Source: Paractinoplanes bogorensis
Lineage (GTDB): Bacteria; Actinomycetota; Actinomycetes; Mycobacteriales; Micromonosporaceae
DNA: 64,000 bases
Direction of reading: 5' to 3'
Assembly (NCBI RefSeq): GCF_018829635.1
Contig: NZ_JAHKKG010000008.1
Coordinates: 1 to 64,000 of the forward strand
Made by a program: the position numbers and the translations under genes. This document shows positions 16,379-24,558 of this stretch, one piece after another; within the stretch, counting starts at the first letter, position 1, and each line of letters starts with the position of its first letter. The notes below the pieces were generated by a model. The model ran no database searches. It was not told the DNA's origin and worked only from the letters and a program-made list of their open reading frames with translations.

Positions 16379-18073
16379 CTAGCCGACCGAGGGGCCGAGA
16401 CCCAGCGACTGCGGCGTGCTCGAATCCGGCGACGGCTGCCGCAGGCCCTCGTCGAGCTCGCCGAACTCGGTCATCAGGGCCGGGCTGCCACCCCACGGCG
16501 TCTGCTCCTCGGCCACCAGGGTGTTGGTGGTGAGCAGCAGACCGGCCACCGAGGCACCGTTCTGCAGGGCCGAACGGGCCACCCGCAGCGGGTCCACGAT
16601 GCCCATCTCGATCATGTTGCCGAACCGGCCCTGGAGCGCGTCGAAGCCCTCGTCCGCGCCGAGCTGGGAGACCCGGGCGACGACTTCCTGGCCGGAGAAC
16701 CCGGCGTTGGAGGCGATCAGGAAGGCCGGCTCGGGCAGCGCCCGCCGCACGATCTCGATCCCGGTCTGGTAGTCCTCGTCCTTGGTCTCGATAGCGTCCA
16801 GCGCGTCGGCCGCGTGCAGCAGGGCCGCGCCGCCGCCGGCCACGATGCCCTCGGCCATCGCGGCCCGGGTGGCCGACAGGGCGTCCTCGACCCGGTGCTG
16901 CAGTTCCTTGAGCTCGGCCGGGGTCGGTGCCCCGACGTGGATCACCGCGACCTTGCCGGTCAGGGAGCCGATCCGCTCGGTCAGCACGTCCTCGTCGGCG
17001 CCGAAGGTGGCCCGCTCGAGCTCGGCCCGCAGCTGGGTGACCCGGAACTCGATGTCGCCGGGCGAGCCGCTGCCGCCGATGATCGCGGTGCGCTCGGACT
17101 CGACCTGCACCTGGTCGGCCCGGCCGAGCTGGTCCAGCGTCATCGTCTCGAGGGTGAAGCCGGAGTGCTTGCTGTAGACGGCGCCGCCGGTGATCGTGGC
17201 GATGTCCTCGAGCTTGTGCAGCCGGCGGTCGCCGAACCCGGGTGCGCGCACGGCGACGCACTGGAAGACGCCGTTGACGTGGTTGTGGGTGAGCATCGAG
17301 AGGGCGGTGCCCTCGACGTTCTCGGCGATGATGATGAGCGGCCGCGGCGCCCGCATGATCTTGTCGAGCAGCGGCATGAGCTGCTGCACCTTGGTGATCT
17401 TCTCGCTGCACAGCAGGATGTAGGGGTCGTTGACGATCGCCTGCAGCCGGCCCGGGTCGGTGACCATGTAGGGCGACAGGTAGCCGTTGTCGAACTCGAA
17501 GCCCTCGACGAAGTCGACGCTCATACCGTGCCGCTGCGACTCCTCGACGGTCACGATGCCGCCGTCGCCCACCGTGTACAGCGCCTTGGCGATGACCCCG
17601 CCGACCATGTCGTCGTCGTTGGCCGAGATCGCCGCGACCCGGGTCAGTTCCTCTTCGGTGCTGACCCGGCGGGCCGCCGTCTGCAGGCGCTCGACCAGCC
17701 GCTCCACGGCCAGATCAACACCGCGTTTCACCAGTACGGGGTTGGCCCCGCGCCCGATCGCCGACATGCCCTCGCGGACCACCGCCTGAGCGATCACGGT
17801 CGCGGTCGTGGTGCCGTCGCCGACGATGTCGTTGGTCTTGATCGCGGCTTCCTTGACCAGCTGGGCGCCCATGTTCTCGAACTGGTCCTTGAGGTGGATC
17901 TCGCGCGCGATGGTCACGCCGTCGTTGGTGACGACCGGCGAGCCGGTGATCTTCTCGATGATGACGTTGCGGCCCTTGGGCCCCAGCGTCGACTTGACCG
18001 CCTCGGCCAGTTTGTCGACGCCGCTCTGCAGCAGAGTCCGCGCATCACTGCCGTATCGGAGTTCCTTGGCCAT
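16379..18073 (-). CDS. mimG: GroEL-like chaperonin of the diiron monooxygenase operon
   Basis: 564 residues with the group I chaperonin signatures GPKGRNV near residue 33 and DGTTTATV near residue 88. The C-terminus lacks the GGM tail of housekeeping GroEL and instead is Ser/Gly rich. There is no groES gene beside it. In mycobacterial mim clusters a dedicated GroEL-like protein (MimG) is needed for productive folding of the hydroxylase large subunit; the same place in the operon supports that role here. Confidence 0.9.
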   Translation of the reverse strand: MAKELRYGSDARTLLQSGVDKLAEAVKSTLGPKGRNVIIEKITGSPVVTNDGVTIAREIHLKDQFENMGAQLVKEAAIKTNDIVGDGTTTATVIAQAVVREGMSAIGRGANPVLVKRGVDLAVERLVERLQTAARRVSTEEELTRVAAISANDDDMVGGVIAKALYTVGDGGIVTVEESQRHGMSVDFVEGFEFDNGYLSPYMVTDPGRLQAIVNDPYILLCSEKITKVQQLMPLLDKIMRAPRPLIIIAENVEGTALSMLTHNHVNGVFQCVAVRAPGFGDRRLHKLEDIATITGGAVYSKHSGFTLETMTLDQLGRADQVQVESERTAIIGGSGSPGDIEFRVTQLRAELERATFGADEDVLTERIGSLTGKVAVIHVGAPTPAELKELQHRVEDALSATRAAMAEGIVAGGGAALLHAADALDAIETKDEDYQTGIEIVRRALPEPAFLIASNAGFSGQEVVARVSQLGADEGFDALQGRFGNMIEMGIVDPLRVARSALQNGASVAGLLLTTNTLVAEEQTPWGGSPALMTEFGELDEGLRQPSPDSSTPQSLGLGPSVG

Positions 18074-18095
18074 CTCGGTGGTCTCCTCGTGAGAG

Positions 18096-18782
18096 CTACA
18101 GGGCTTCTTCGCCCTGACCGTCGGTGTCGTAGCGGTGCCGCAGCATGCCGCGGCAGATCCCGGTGTTCGCGTCGAGCGACGTGCGGGTGAGGCGGGCTTT
18201 GCGCAGATGCAGGGGAACGTCGTCGTTCTTGATGGCGTCGCCGGAGAGCGGGTCGATCAGCAGGGGGCTGTCATCGGCGTACGGGAGCCCGAGGTCTCGT
18301 CTTCTTCTTTTGAGACGGCCCAGCGCGGGGGAGTCCGGGATGTCGCCGAGGGTCATGGTCGCCAGCGGGAACCCGGCGAGCGGGCGGCACACCGCGTCCG
18401 TGCCGGCCAGCACGGCCTTGCGCAGGAAGTCGGCGCGCAACGAGTCCAGCTCGTCGACCGCCTCGCCTTCGAAGGAGCGTACGAACCCGGCCCGGGCGGC
18501 CACGCCCTCGTTGATGGCGTCCGAGGCGAAGTGGTCGTCGAGGATCACGTGCGTCTCGAACCCGAGCGCCGACACCTGGTCGTACGCGTCGGCCACCATC
18601 AGGTAGGCGAAGTTGGGTGCACAGAAGTAGGTCGGGAGCCGCAGGTGAATCTCGGCGACGTTCTCCGGGGTCACGGACGCGGACGCGACGAAGCCCAGCG
18701 TCGTGATCGGCTCGTCCAGCTCGGGGTCGCGCACCTCGGCCAGAGCGGCCAAGATGCGCGAACCCGTGGTCGTGGCGGTCAT
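18096..18782 (-). CDS. DUF59/MIP18-family protein of the monooxygenase operon
   Basis: 228 residues. The first ~100 residues have the DUF59 (iron-sulfur cluster assembly, PaaD/SufT-like) pattern beginning ILAALAEVRDPELDEPITTL. The C-terminal half is an extension with a charged R-K-R stretch and no recognised family. Such proteins recur in propane/phenol monooxygenase clusters. Overlaps the amidohydrolase gene by 4 bp (ATGA). A role in metal centre assembly is inferred. Confidence 0.8.
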   Translation of the reverse strand: MTATTTGSRILAALAEVRDPELDEPITTLGFVASASVTPENVAEIHLRLPTYFCAPNFAYLMVADAYDQVSALGFETHVILDDHFASDAINEGVAARAGFVRSFEGEAVDELDSLRADFLRKAVLAGTDAVCRPLAGFPLATMTLGDIPDSPALGRLKRRRRDLGLPYADDSPLLIDPLSGDAIKNDDVPLHLRKARLTRTSLDANTGICRGMLRHRYDTDGQGEEAL

Positions 18783-19849
18783 CCGAGCGAGGCCGCCGGT
18801 GACCCGGAACTGACACCCACGGAGTCGTCCCGGGCCGCCGGTGCCCCCTCGCCCGCGTCGAGCTGATACTCCTTCGGAACCTCGATGCCGTAGAGCTTGG
18901 CGGCGTTGAGGCCGAGGATCTTCTTCTTGGTCGCGGTGGTCACCCGCGGGTAGTCGCTGAACTCGTCACTGGGGTAGTCCCAGTCGACGAAGCCCTCGAT
19001 CTGCCACTTGGGTTCCCAGATGCCGTAGTCGCTGCCGAAGGTCATCTTGTCCTCGCCGACCCAGAACAGCAGCTCGCCCATCACCTTGGCGAAGAACTTC
19101 GGCCGCGCGTGCATCAGGCCGCCGATCACCACGGACAGACCCGCGTACACGTTGGGCTCCTGCGTCGCCATGAAGCAGAAGTCCTCGATCCGCGGCAGGC
19201 CCACGTGCTCGACGATGAAGTTGAGCTCGGGGAAGTCGGTCGCGGCGTGGTCCACGTCGGACACGTCGAACGCGTCCTTGTCCAGCGGCCAGATCGTCGG
19301 GCCCTTGTGCACGTGGACGTTCTTGATCCCGAGTTCCTGGGCCTTTTCCAGGTAGCGGTAGGCGGCCGGGTCCTTGAGCGTCCAGCCGCGCGAGCCGTTG
19401 TTCCACTCGGCGGTGTAGAGCTTCAAACCGATGCTGCCGTAGCGGGCGACATTTTCCTCGAGCTGCTTGAGGCCGGCGTCGCCCTCACGCGGGTCGAACC
19501 GGGTGTTGGCGATGAACTTGCCGGGGTGCTTCTCACCGAGCGCGGCGTTCTTCTCGGTGGTGTTGAAGCCCTCCTTGTACCACTCGGTCAGGTACGTCGG
19601 CTGGAAGATCGCGACGTCCACGTAGCCGTCCTGGAAGACGTCCTTCATCAGGTCGTCCTCGGTGTAGGACATGAACTTCTCGATCGGCCAGTGCGTCGCC
19701 GGCGGGCCCAGCCCCTGGTAGGCGTGGAAGCACTCGATCCAGCCCTTGGCGTACTGTTCCGCCCCCGGCACCCAGTTGTCCGGCCCGGCGTTCCAGTAGT
19801 GCATGTGGCTGTCGACGATGAAGTACTTCTCGCCGTCCTTCTCGTACAT
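18779..19849 (-). CDS. Amidohydrolase-family protein (ACMSD-like)
   Basis: 356 residues. Amidohydrolase_2 fold with an N-terminal HxH metal motif (DSHMHYW), a His in VEHVGLP and a conserved FGSDYG near the C-terminus. Related to 2-amino-3-carboxymuconate semialdehyde decarboxylase-type hydrolases. A member of this family sits in nearly all mim/prm-type operons, but its function there is not settled. It starts 12 bp after the coupling protein gene. Confidence 0.88.
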   Translation of the reverse strand: MYEKDGEKYFIVDSHMHYWNAGPDNWVPGAEQYAKGWIECFHAYQGLGPPATHWPIEKFMSYTEDDLMKDVFQDGYVDVAIFQPTYLTEWYKEGFNTTEKNAALGEKHPGKFIANTRFDPREGDAGLKQLEENVARYGSIGLKLYTAEWNNGSRGWTLKDPAAYRYLEKAQELGIKNVHVHKGPTIWPLDKDAFDVSDVDHAATDFPELNFIVEHVGLPRIEDFCFMATQEPNVYAGLSVVIGGLMHARPKFFAKVMGELLFWVGEDKMTFGSDYGIWEPKWQIEGFVDWDYPSDEFSDYPRVTTATKKKILGLNAAKLYGIEVPKEYQLDAGEGAPAARDDSVGVSSGSPAASLG

Positions 19850-19861
19850 AAGGCGAGCCCC

Positions 19862-20233
19862 CTAACGAGCTTGGAGGTCGAAGTCGATGTACTCGGCCGC
19901 GTCCTCGGGGTTGGCGAACATGATCGTGCGGTCGTCCTCGTGGATCATGCGGCCGTAGTGGGTCGACATGCTCTCCTCGAACTGGGCCGCGTCGAAGAAG
20001 CCGGGCTCCTCGCCCAGCGCCTCGGAGATCTCGTCGTAGACGAAGTCCATCCGGTTGGTCGCATCGACCCGGATCATCGAGGGCAACGGCGTCACCCGGA
20101 CGTTCTCCTTGGTCCCCATGACCTCGGCCACGACCACGCCGATCTGGCTGTTCATGAGCGTGACGCCGCACATGTTGGACGCGGTGTTGTCCGCCTTGAA
20201 CGGGCTCTCGGCCATCTTGAACTGCTGCGTCAT
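19862..20233 (-). CDS. mimD: Diiron monooxygenase coupling (effector) protein
   Basis: 123 residues. Matches the MmoB/DmpM/PrmD family of small cofactor-free effector proteins, with the pattern NSQIGVVVAEVM, PSMIRVD and a C-terminal acidic tail (AAEYIDFDL). These bind the hydroxylase and gate substrate and oxygen access. The start overlaps the stop of the hydroxylase beta gene (ATGA), supporting ATG 20233. Easily missed because a longer open frame runs through it. Confidence 0.9.
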   Translation of the reverse strand: MTQQFKMAESPFKADNTASNMCGVTLMNSQIGVVVAEVMGTKENVRVTPLPSMIRVDATNRMDFVYDEISEALGEEPGFFDAAQFEESMSTHYGRMIHEDDRTIMFANPEDAAEYIDFDLQAR

Positions 20234-21399
20234 CGCTCCAGCTCCTTCGGGACGTCCAGGCTCAGTTCCTCGACGATGCCGGCGAAGCGGCTCTTGACCC
20301 GGTCGAGCGCGTCCTCGAAGCGCACCGGCTTCGAGTCCGGCTGCGACCACAGCGGCTGCATCGCGCGGGCCGCGGCGATCGTCTGCCCGGTCCAGTCGGC
20401 CAGCCAGGTGTTCATGGTCCGGCTGTTGTGCTCGGCGAACTCGCGGTCGTTGCTGAGCAGCTCGAAGATCGCCTTGGTGTAGCGCAGGTCGCGCTCGGCG
20501 AAGTCGAACTCCTCGGCGCCGACCACGGTCGGGGTGACGAAGTCGCCGTTGCGCGGGGCCACCTGCATCACCAGCTGGCTGCGGAACAGCTCGCCGACCA
20601 GCGGCTGGAAGACCACATTGGCGGCAAAGATCGCTTCGGCCCAGTCGTCGGTCGCGGTGAGCCGCTCCGCGGTCTCCCGTACGCCCTGCCACGCCGGATC
20701 CGAGTTCCAGGTCTCCAGGTGGGCCGAGCCGTCGAAGCCCTCGACCTCCTCGCTCAGCGTGAGCTGATACAGGGCGAGGTCCTGGGCCGCGCGGATCAGG
20801 TGCATGCTGTTCACGGCGATGGCCGTGTTGTGCATGTTGGTCGGGCCTCGCCGGTTGGCGTTGGCGAACAGATACAGGCCGAGCCCGTGGTCGACGTGCA
20901 TCCACGCACCGACGTTCTGCTGCACGAAGCGCACCCAGTTCGGGTTCCACTGCCCGAACGCCTTGGCCTGCTTGGCCGCGTCCACGTTGGCCTGCAACTG
21001 CCGGACCACGTTGGCGTTGTAGCGGTACAGCGAGAGTTCCCACTCCTCGTTCGGGTCGCGGAACTCGTGCCAGCCGTGGGCCGGCCACTCGTAGCCCTTG
21101 CCGCCGGTGCCGGGCCCGCGCTCGGGTTCCGGCCGGTCGCTGCCCCAGGCCTTCAGCACGGTCCAGTCGAGCGGGTAGCCGCCCTTGCCGTCGCTGAACC
21201 CGTAGAGCCAGCCTTGGGCGAGGTAGTGCCGCGGGTCCGGCTGCACCTCGACCGTGACGTCCTCGTAGTGGGTCTGCTTGCGTTTCTGGGGCGTGAAGTA
21301 GTTGAATCGGCGCGCATTCGAGTCCGGGAACTCCTTGGCGCCGGCCTCGGCGTCGGTGAAGACGGGCTTGGGAACGCTACGTTCCGTCGCGGTCGTCAT
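20230..21399 (-). CDS. mimC: Diiron monooxygenase hydroxylase beta subunit
   Basis: 389 residues. Ferritin-like small subunit of the soluble diiron monooxygenase hydroxylase, with typical RRFNYFTPQKRKQTHYEDVT near the N-terminus. It is structural and lacks the full iron-binding set. It lies between reductase and coupling protein genes; its ATG overlaps the reductase stop. The propane/phenol-type order alpha-reductase-beta-coupling is conserved. Confidence 0.9.
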   Translation of the reverse strand: MTTATERSVPKPVFTDAEAGAKEFPDSNARRFNYFTPQKRKQTHYEDVTVEVQPDPRHYLAQGWLYGFSDGKGGYPLDWTVLKAWGSDRPEPERGPGTGGKGYEWPAHGWHEFRDPNEEWELSLYRYNANVVRQLQANVDAAKQAKAFGQWNPNWVRFVQQNVGAWMHVDHGLGLYLFANANRRGPTNMHNTAIAVNSMHLIRAAQDLALYQLTLSEEVEGFDGSAHLETWNSDPAWQGVRETAERLTATDDWAEAIFAANVVFQPLVGELFRSQLVMQVAPRNGDFVTPTVVGAEEFDFAERDLRYTKAIFELLSNDREFAEHNSRTMNTWLADWTGQTIAAARAMQPLWSQPDSKPVRFEDALDRVKSRFAGIVEELSLDVPKELER

Positions 21400-22442
21400 C
21401 AGTCCTCCCCACCTGTCGTGGTGAACTTGTCGTAATAGATGTGCTTCTCAGGCGTCCCCAGCTGCGCGAGCAGCGGCATGGCCGCCTCGACCATCGGTGG
21501 CGGCCCGCAGAGATACGCGTGCGCGCCCTTGAGATCGACCTCGTACCGTTTGAGCACGTCGGTGACGAACCCGATCTCGCCCTCCCAGTCCTCGCCGTCG
21601 GCCGGCTCGGAGAGCGCCGGCACGAACTGGAAGTCCGGTAATTTCTCCCGCAGGGCTTCGATCTCGGCGACGAAGCAGAGATCTTTCGCCGTACGGGCTC
21701 CGTAGTAGAAGACGGCCTTGCGCTCGATGCCCCGCTCCGCCATCGAACGCAGTAGCGACAGGATCGGGGCCAGCCCCGCGCCGCCACCGACGAAGATCAG
21801 GTCCTTGTCGGGGGCGTCGCGGAGGGTGAAGACACCGAACGGGCCGGTCAGGTCGAGACGGTCCCCGACCTGGAGCGTGTTGTCGAGAAACGACGAGAAC
21901 AGCCCGTCCGGATAGACCTTGATGACGAACTCGAGCCGGCCGTCCTCCTTGCTCGACGTGTTCGCCATCGAGAAGGAGCGGGTCTCGTCCGTACCGGGAA
22001 CCTGGATGTCCATGTACTGCCCCGGAAAGAACATGATCTCGGCCGGCTCGATCAGCCGCAGCACCAGGTGCCGGAGGTCGTGCGTCACATGATCGATCGA
22101 CACGACCTCGGCCACCGCGTTCTGGATGGGCAGCCCCGAGCGGATCATCTCCTCGTCGAAGTTGAGCAGCTCGATCGTCACGTCCTCGTACACGTGGGCC
22201 CGGCACAGGAGCGTGAAACCCTCCTCCTTCTCGTAGTCGGGCAGCGCGAACGTGGAGTAGCGGTCGAGCTCGATGTCGTCACCGTCGAGGACGAACGACT
22301 TGCAGGCGGCGCATTGGCCCTCCTTGCACCCGTGCATGAGCATCAGCCCCTGCTCGGACGCGGAGCGCAGCACGGTCTGCTCCTCGTCGACCTCGATCTC
22401 GATCCCGACGGGCTCGAATCGCACCCGGTGCTTGTCGCCCAT
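21399..22442 (-). CDS. mimB: Diiron monooxygenase reductase (2Fe-2S, FAD)
   Basis: 347 residues. An N-terminal plant-type ferredoxin domain carries Cys39, Cys44, Cys47 and Cys80 (GCKEGQCAAC and LLC). It is followed by an FAD domain (RSFSMANTS) and an NAD domain (FVGGGAGLAPILS). It passes electrons from NAD(P)H to the hydroxylase diiron centre. The start is 3 bp after the hydroxylase alpha stop. Confidence 0.93.
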   Translation of the reverse strand: MGDKHRVRFEPVGIEIEVDEEQTVLRSASEQGLMLMHGCKEGQCAACKSFVLDGDDIELDRYSTFALPDYEKEEGFTLLCRAHVYEDVTIELLNFDEEMIRSGLPIQNAVAEVVSIDHVTHDLRHLVLRLIEPAEIMFFPGQYMDIQVPGTDETRSFSMANTSSKEDGRLEFVIKVYPDGLFSSFLDNTLQVGDRLDLTGPFGVFTLRDAPDKDLIFVGGGAGLAPILSLLRSMAERGIERKAVFYYGARTAKDLCFVAEIEALREKLPDFQFVPALSEPADGEDWEGEIGFVTDVLKRYEVDLKGAHAYLCGPPPMVEAAMPLLAQLGTPEKHIYYDKFTTTGGED

Positions 22443-22445
22443 GAC

Positions 22446-24101
22446 TCAGCTGTCGCCCCGGTAGGGCCGCCCGGCCGGGCCGCCGCGGATGTAGTCGGCG
22501 TGGAACTTGGCGCGTTCCTCGTCGGTCATCTGGTTGAGCAGCACGTTCGGGCTCTGCAGGTTGGGCATGCGGCGAAGGTGGTCCAGCGTCCACAGCTTCT
22601 TCGGGTCGTCCAGGTTCAGGTGCGGCTGCGCGACCATCGTCTTGCCGTCGTCGCGGACGAAGCCCATGTCCTGCACCACGTCGGCCCAGTTCCAGCCGTG
22701 ATAGAGCGTCTCCCACTCACGGGCGCCGATCAGCTGGCCCATGTTCGGGGTGTTGCGGCCCTGATAGGTCGGCCGGAACGCCTCGACGTCGGTCCAGCGG
22801 CAGGCCTCGTGGCAGTACGTGCGCCACTGGCCGTCCACCTCGGCCATCACCATGTCCTCGCGCACCAGGCACGGCACCATGCAGGTCCAGCAGCGGTGCG
22901 GGTACTGGTAGTCGACGTCCTCGGCGACGATCGGGTGGTGCCCGTTCGGCGTGGACAGGCGGTTGTAGTTCTCCCACCACTTGCCGTACCGGTTGTACCA
23001 GCCCGGGTACTTGTGCTCGAACCACTCGAAGTCCTTGTCGGTCATCGGGTCGATCCGCCAGTAGTTGGCCAGCCAGCCGGTCGCGAAGAACTGCGCCACC
23101 TCGTGCACGTAGCCCTTGTTCCAGATCTGGTTCCAGGACTCCTCGATCAGGTCGTGCGGGATGACCAGGCCGTACTTCTCCAGCGGGACCAGGTACGACC
23201 GGTAGTAGTCGTCGTAGATCCAGCGGCGCCACATCTCGGCGTACGACTCGCGGTCCTTGCGGCGGTCCTTGGTGCCGTACTCGATGAACGTGCCGATCGC
23301 GGCGTCGACCACGCGGTGGTTGTTCCACCAGGCGTAGCGCAGGTCGCGCTCGAGCAGCTGGTGGTTGCCCTCGTCGGCCAGTGCCATCAGCAGCGTCGCG
23401 TAGCCGTTGGAGATGTGCCGCGACTCGTCCGACTGCACCGAGTGGAACACCGTCGGCAGCAGGTAGTCGCCGTTGGCGGCGGCCTCGGCCGGCATGGCGA
23501 CGAACAGCGTGTTGGTGAACGCCGTCTCGGCCACGATGGTCAGGTAGATGCTCGCCGCGGTGATCGCGTCACCGGTGATGAAACCCTCGGCGAACTGGCG
23601 GCCGATCGTGCCGCAGTAGTCGTTCTGGAAGTTGCGCAGGCTCGAGTTGAAGCCCGCCGGGTCGATGTAGTTGTTCATGTACAGGCGCTTGAGGTTCTGC
23701 TGGATCGTCGAGTGCCGTACCTCGTCGATCATCTGGATGGCCTGGCCGTTGTGCAGTTCCGGGTTGGGCACGTTGCGGAACAGCAGCGGCATGGCGCGGG
23801 CGGCCGAGATCTCCGGCAGCGGGATGATCGACAGGAACAGCTTCTGCCACTCCAGCCAGCGTTCCTGCACCTGGCGGAACATGTTGCCGCGGATCGCGCC
23901 GTCCGACGCGCCGTACACCCGGTGGTCCTTCTCCTCCTGCATCGGGAAGTACGACCGCAGCACCTGCTTGAGCGGGTCCTTCTTCTGCGCCTTGCGGAAC
24001 GTGTAGTCCGTTCCGTAGTGCGAGACCGGCTGGTGGTACATCGGTTCCCAGGCCAGCTCCTGGATCTTCTGATGAGCCTTGGCCACACTCTGGCGACTCA
24101 T
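22446..24101 (-). CDS. mimA: Diiron monooxygenase hydroxylase alpha subunit
   Basis: 551 residues, the catalytic subunit of a bacterial multicomponent monooxygenase. The two carboxylate-histidine motifs are visible as E127-V-R-H130 and E226-S-R-H229, spaced as in the family. Start ATG 24101 has GGGAGC upstream. It belongs to the propane 2-monooxygenase/MimA type, which also attacks phenol and acetone in mycobacteria; the real substrate here is unknown. A 15-bp palindrome variant lies 69 bp before the start and probably controls the whole operon down to mntH. Confidence 0.93.
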   Translation of the reverse strand: MSRQSVAKAHQKIQELAWEPMYHQPVSHYGTDYTFRKAQKKDPLKQVLRSYFPMQEEKDHRVYGASDGAIRGNMFRQVQERWLEWQKLFLSIIPLPEISAARAMPLLFRNVPNPELHNGQAIQMIDEVRHSTIQQNLKRLYMNNYIDPAGFNSSLRNFQNDYCGTIGRQFAEGFITGDAITAASIYLTIVAETAFTNTLFVAMPAEAAANGDYLLPTVFHSVQSDESRHISNGYATLLMALADEGNHQLLERDLRYAWWNNHRVVDAAIGTFIEYGTKDRRKDRESYAEMWRRWIYDDYYRSYLVPLEKYGLVIPHDLIEESWNQIWNKGYVHEVAQFFATGWLANYWRIDPMTDKDFEWFEHKYPGWYNRYGKWWENYNRLSTPNGHHPIVAEDVDYQYPHRCWTCMVPCLVREDMVMAEVDGQWRTYCHEACRWTDVEAFRPTYQGRNTPNMGQLIGAREWETLYHGWNWADVVQDMGFVRDDGKTMVAQPHLNLDDPKKLWTLDHLRRMPNLQSPNVLLNQMTDEERAKFHADYIRGGPAGRPYRGDS

Positions 24102-24169
24102 GAGTGCTCCCTATCCTCTGGCTGCATGCCTTACTTGGCGCATCAGACCCCATGCCGTACGTGTCGGGG

Positions 24170-24184
24170 GTCTCACATTGAGTC
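24170..24184. promoter_or_regulatory. Palindrome variant before mimA, candidate MimR-type operator (site 2)
   Basis: GTCTCACATTGAGTC matches the site at 3659-3673 in 13 of 15 positions. It lies 69 bp before the hydroxylase alpha start, the same distance as the perfect site at 24476-24490 has from the activator gene. Confidence 0.65.
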
Positions 24185-24204
24185 AGCTGCCCTGTGCCGG
24201 GTGG

Positions 24205-24441
24205 TCAGCGGTCTTCCTCGAACACGGCTGCCCGAATTTCCGCCAAGCGGTTTTTCACGTTTTCTCGCACCTGGCGATCGCCCTCGGCGGCCGGTTCGAT
24301 GCCGAGCGCGCGCAGCAACTCGGCCGCGGGCGCGCCCGGATCGGCCCCGCCCAGCACGGGATGCAGGCCCTGAGCAGCCAAGTGGTGAAAGACCAGATTG
24401 ACCACGGTCCACGGGTTGAACGTCTCGGACGCCGGTTCCAT
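24205..24441 (-). CDS. Small conserved-looking protein beside the monooxygenase operon (78 aa)
   Basis: Begins at ATG 24441. The sequence opens with FNPWTVVNLVFHHLAAQGLH and has a following LLRALGIEP segment, a pattern I associate with small actinobacterial proteins of unknown function. It lies between the activator and mimA, on the same strand as mimA. Its upstream region shares the palindrome at -35 and CCGGGGTGG at -18 with the 75-aa membrane protein gene at 3397-3624. A competing frame over the same bases was judged a shadow. Confidence 0.7.
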   Translation of the reverse strand: MEPASETFNPWTVVNLVFHHLAAQGLHPVLGGADPGAPAAELLRALGIEPAAEGDRQVRENVKNRLAEIRAAVFEEDR

Positions 24442-24475
24442 CGCCCGAGTCCACCCCGGTCGTCACCCGATGGGG

Positions 24476-24490
24476 GTCTCAACATGAGAC
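24476..24490. promoter_or_regulatory. 15-bp perfect palindrome between divergent genes, candidate MimR-type operator (site 3)
   Basis: GTCTCA-ACA-TGAGAC. It is 35 bp before the 78-aa gene and 69 bp before the MimR-like activator gene, so it can serve both directions, including autoregulation. Confidence 0.75.
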
Positions 24491-24558
24491 AGGGGTCACT
24501 CCGCCCGGGCCTATGGTGAAACAGGCCCGTAACAACCCCTGCGGACAGGGGACCCCTC

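Noticed and set aside
24173..24466. 97-codon frame overlapping the 78-aa gene
   Set aside because: Arg-rich shadow; the other frame has a coherent amphipathic sequence and better upstream signals.
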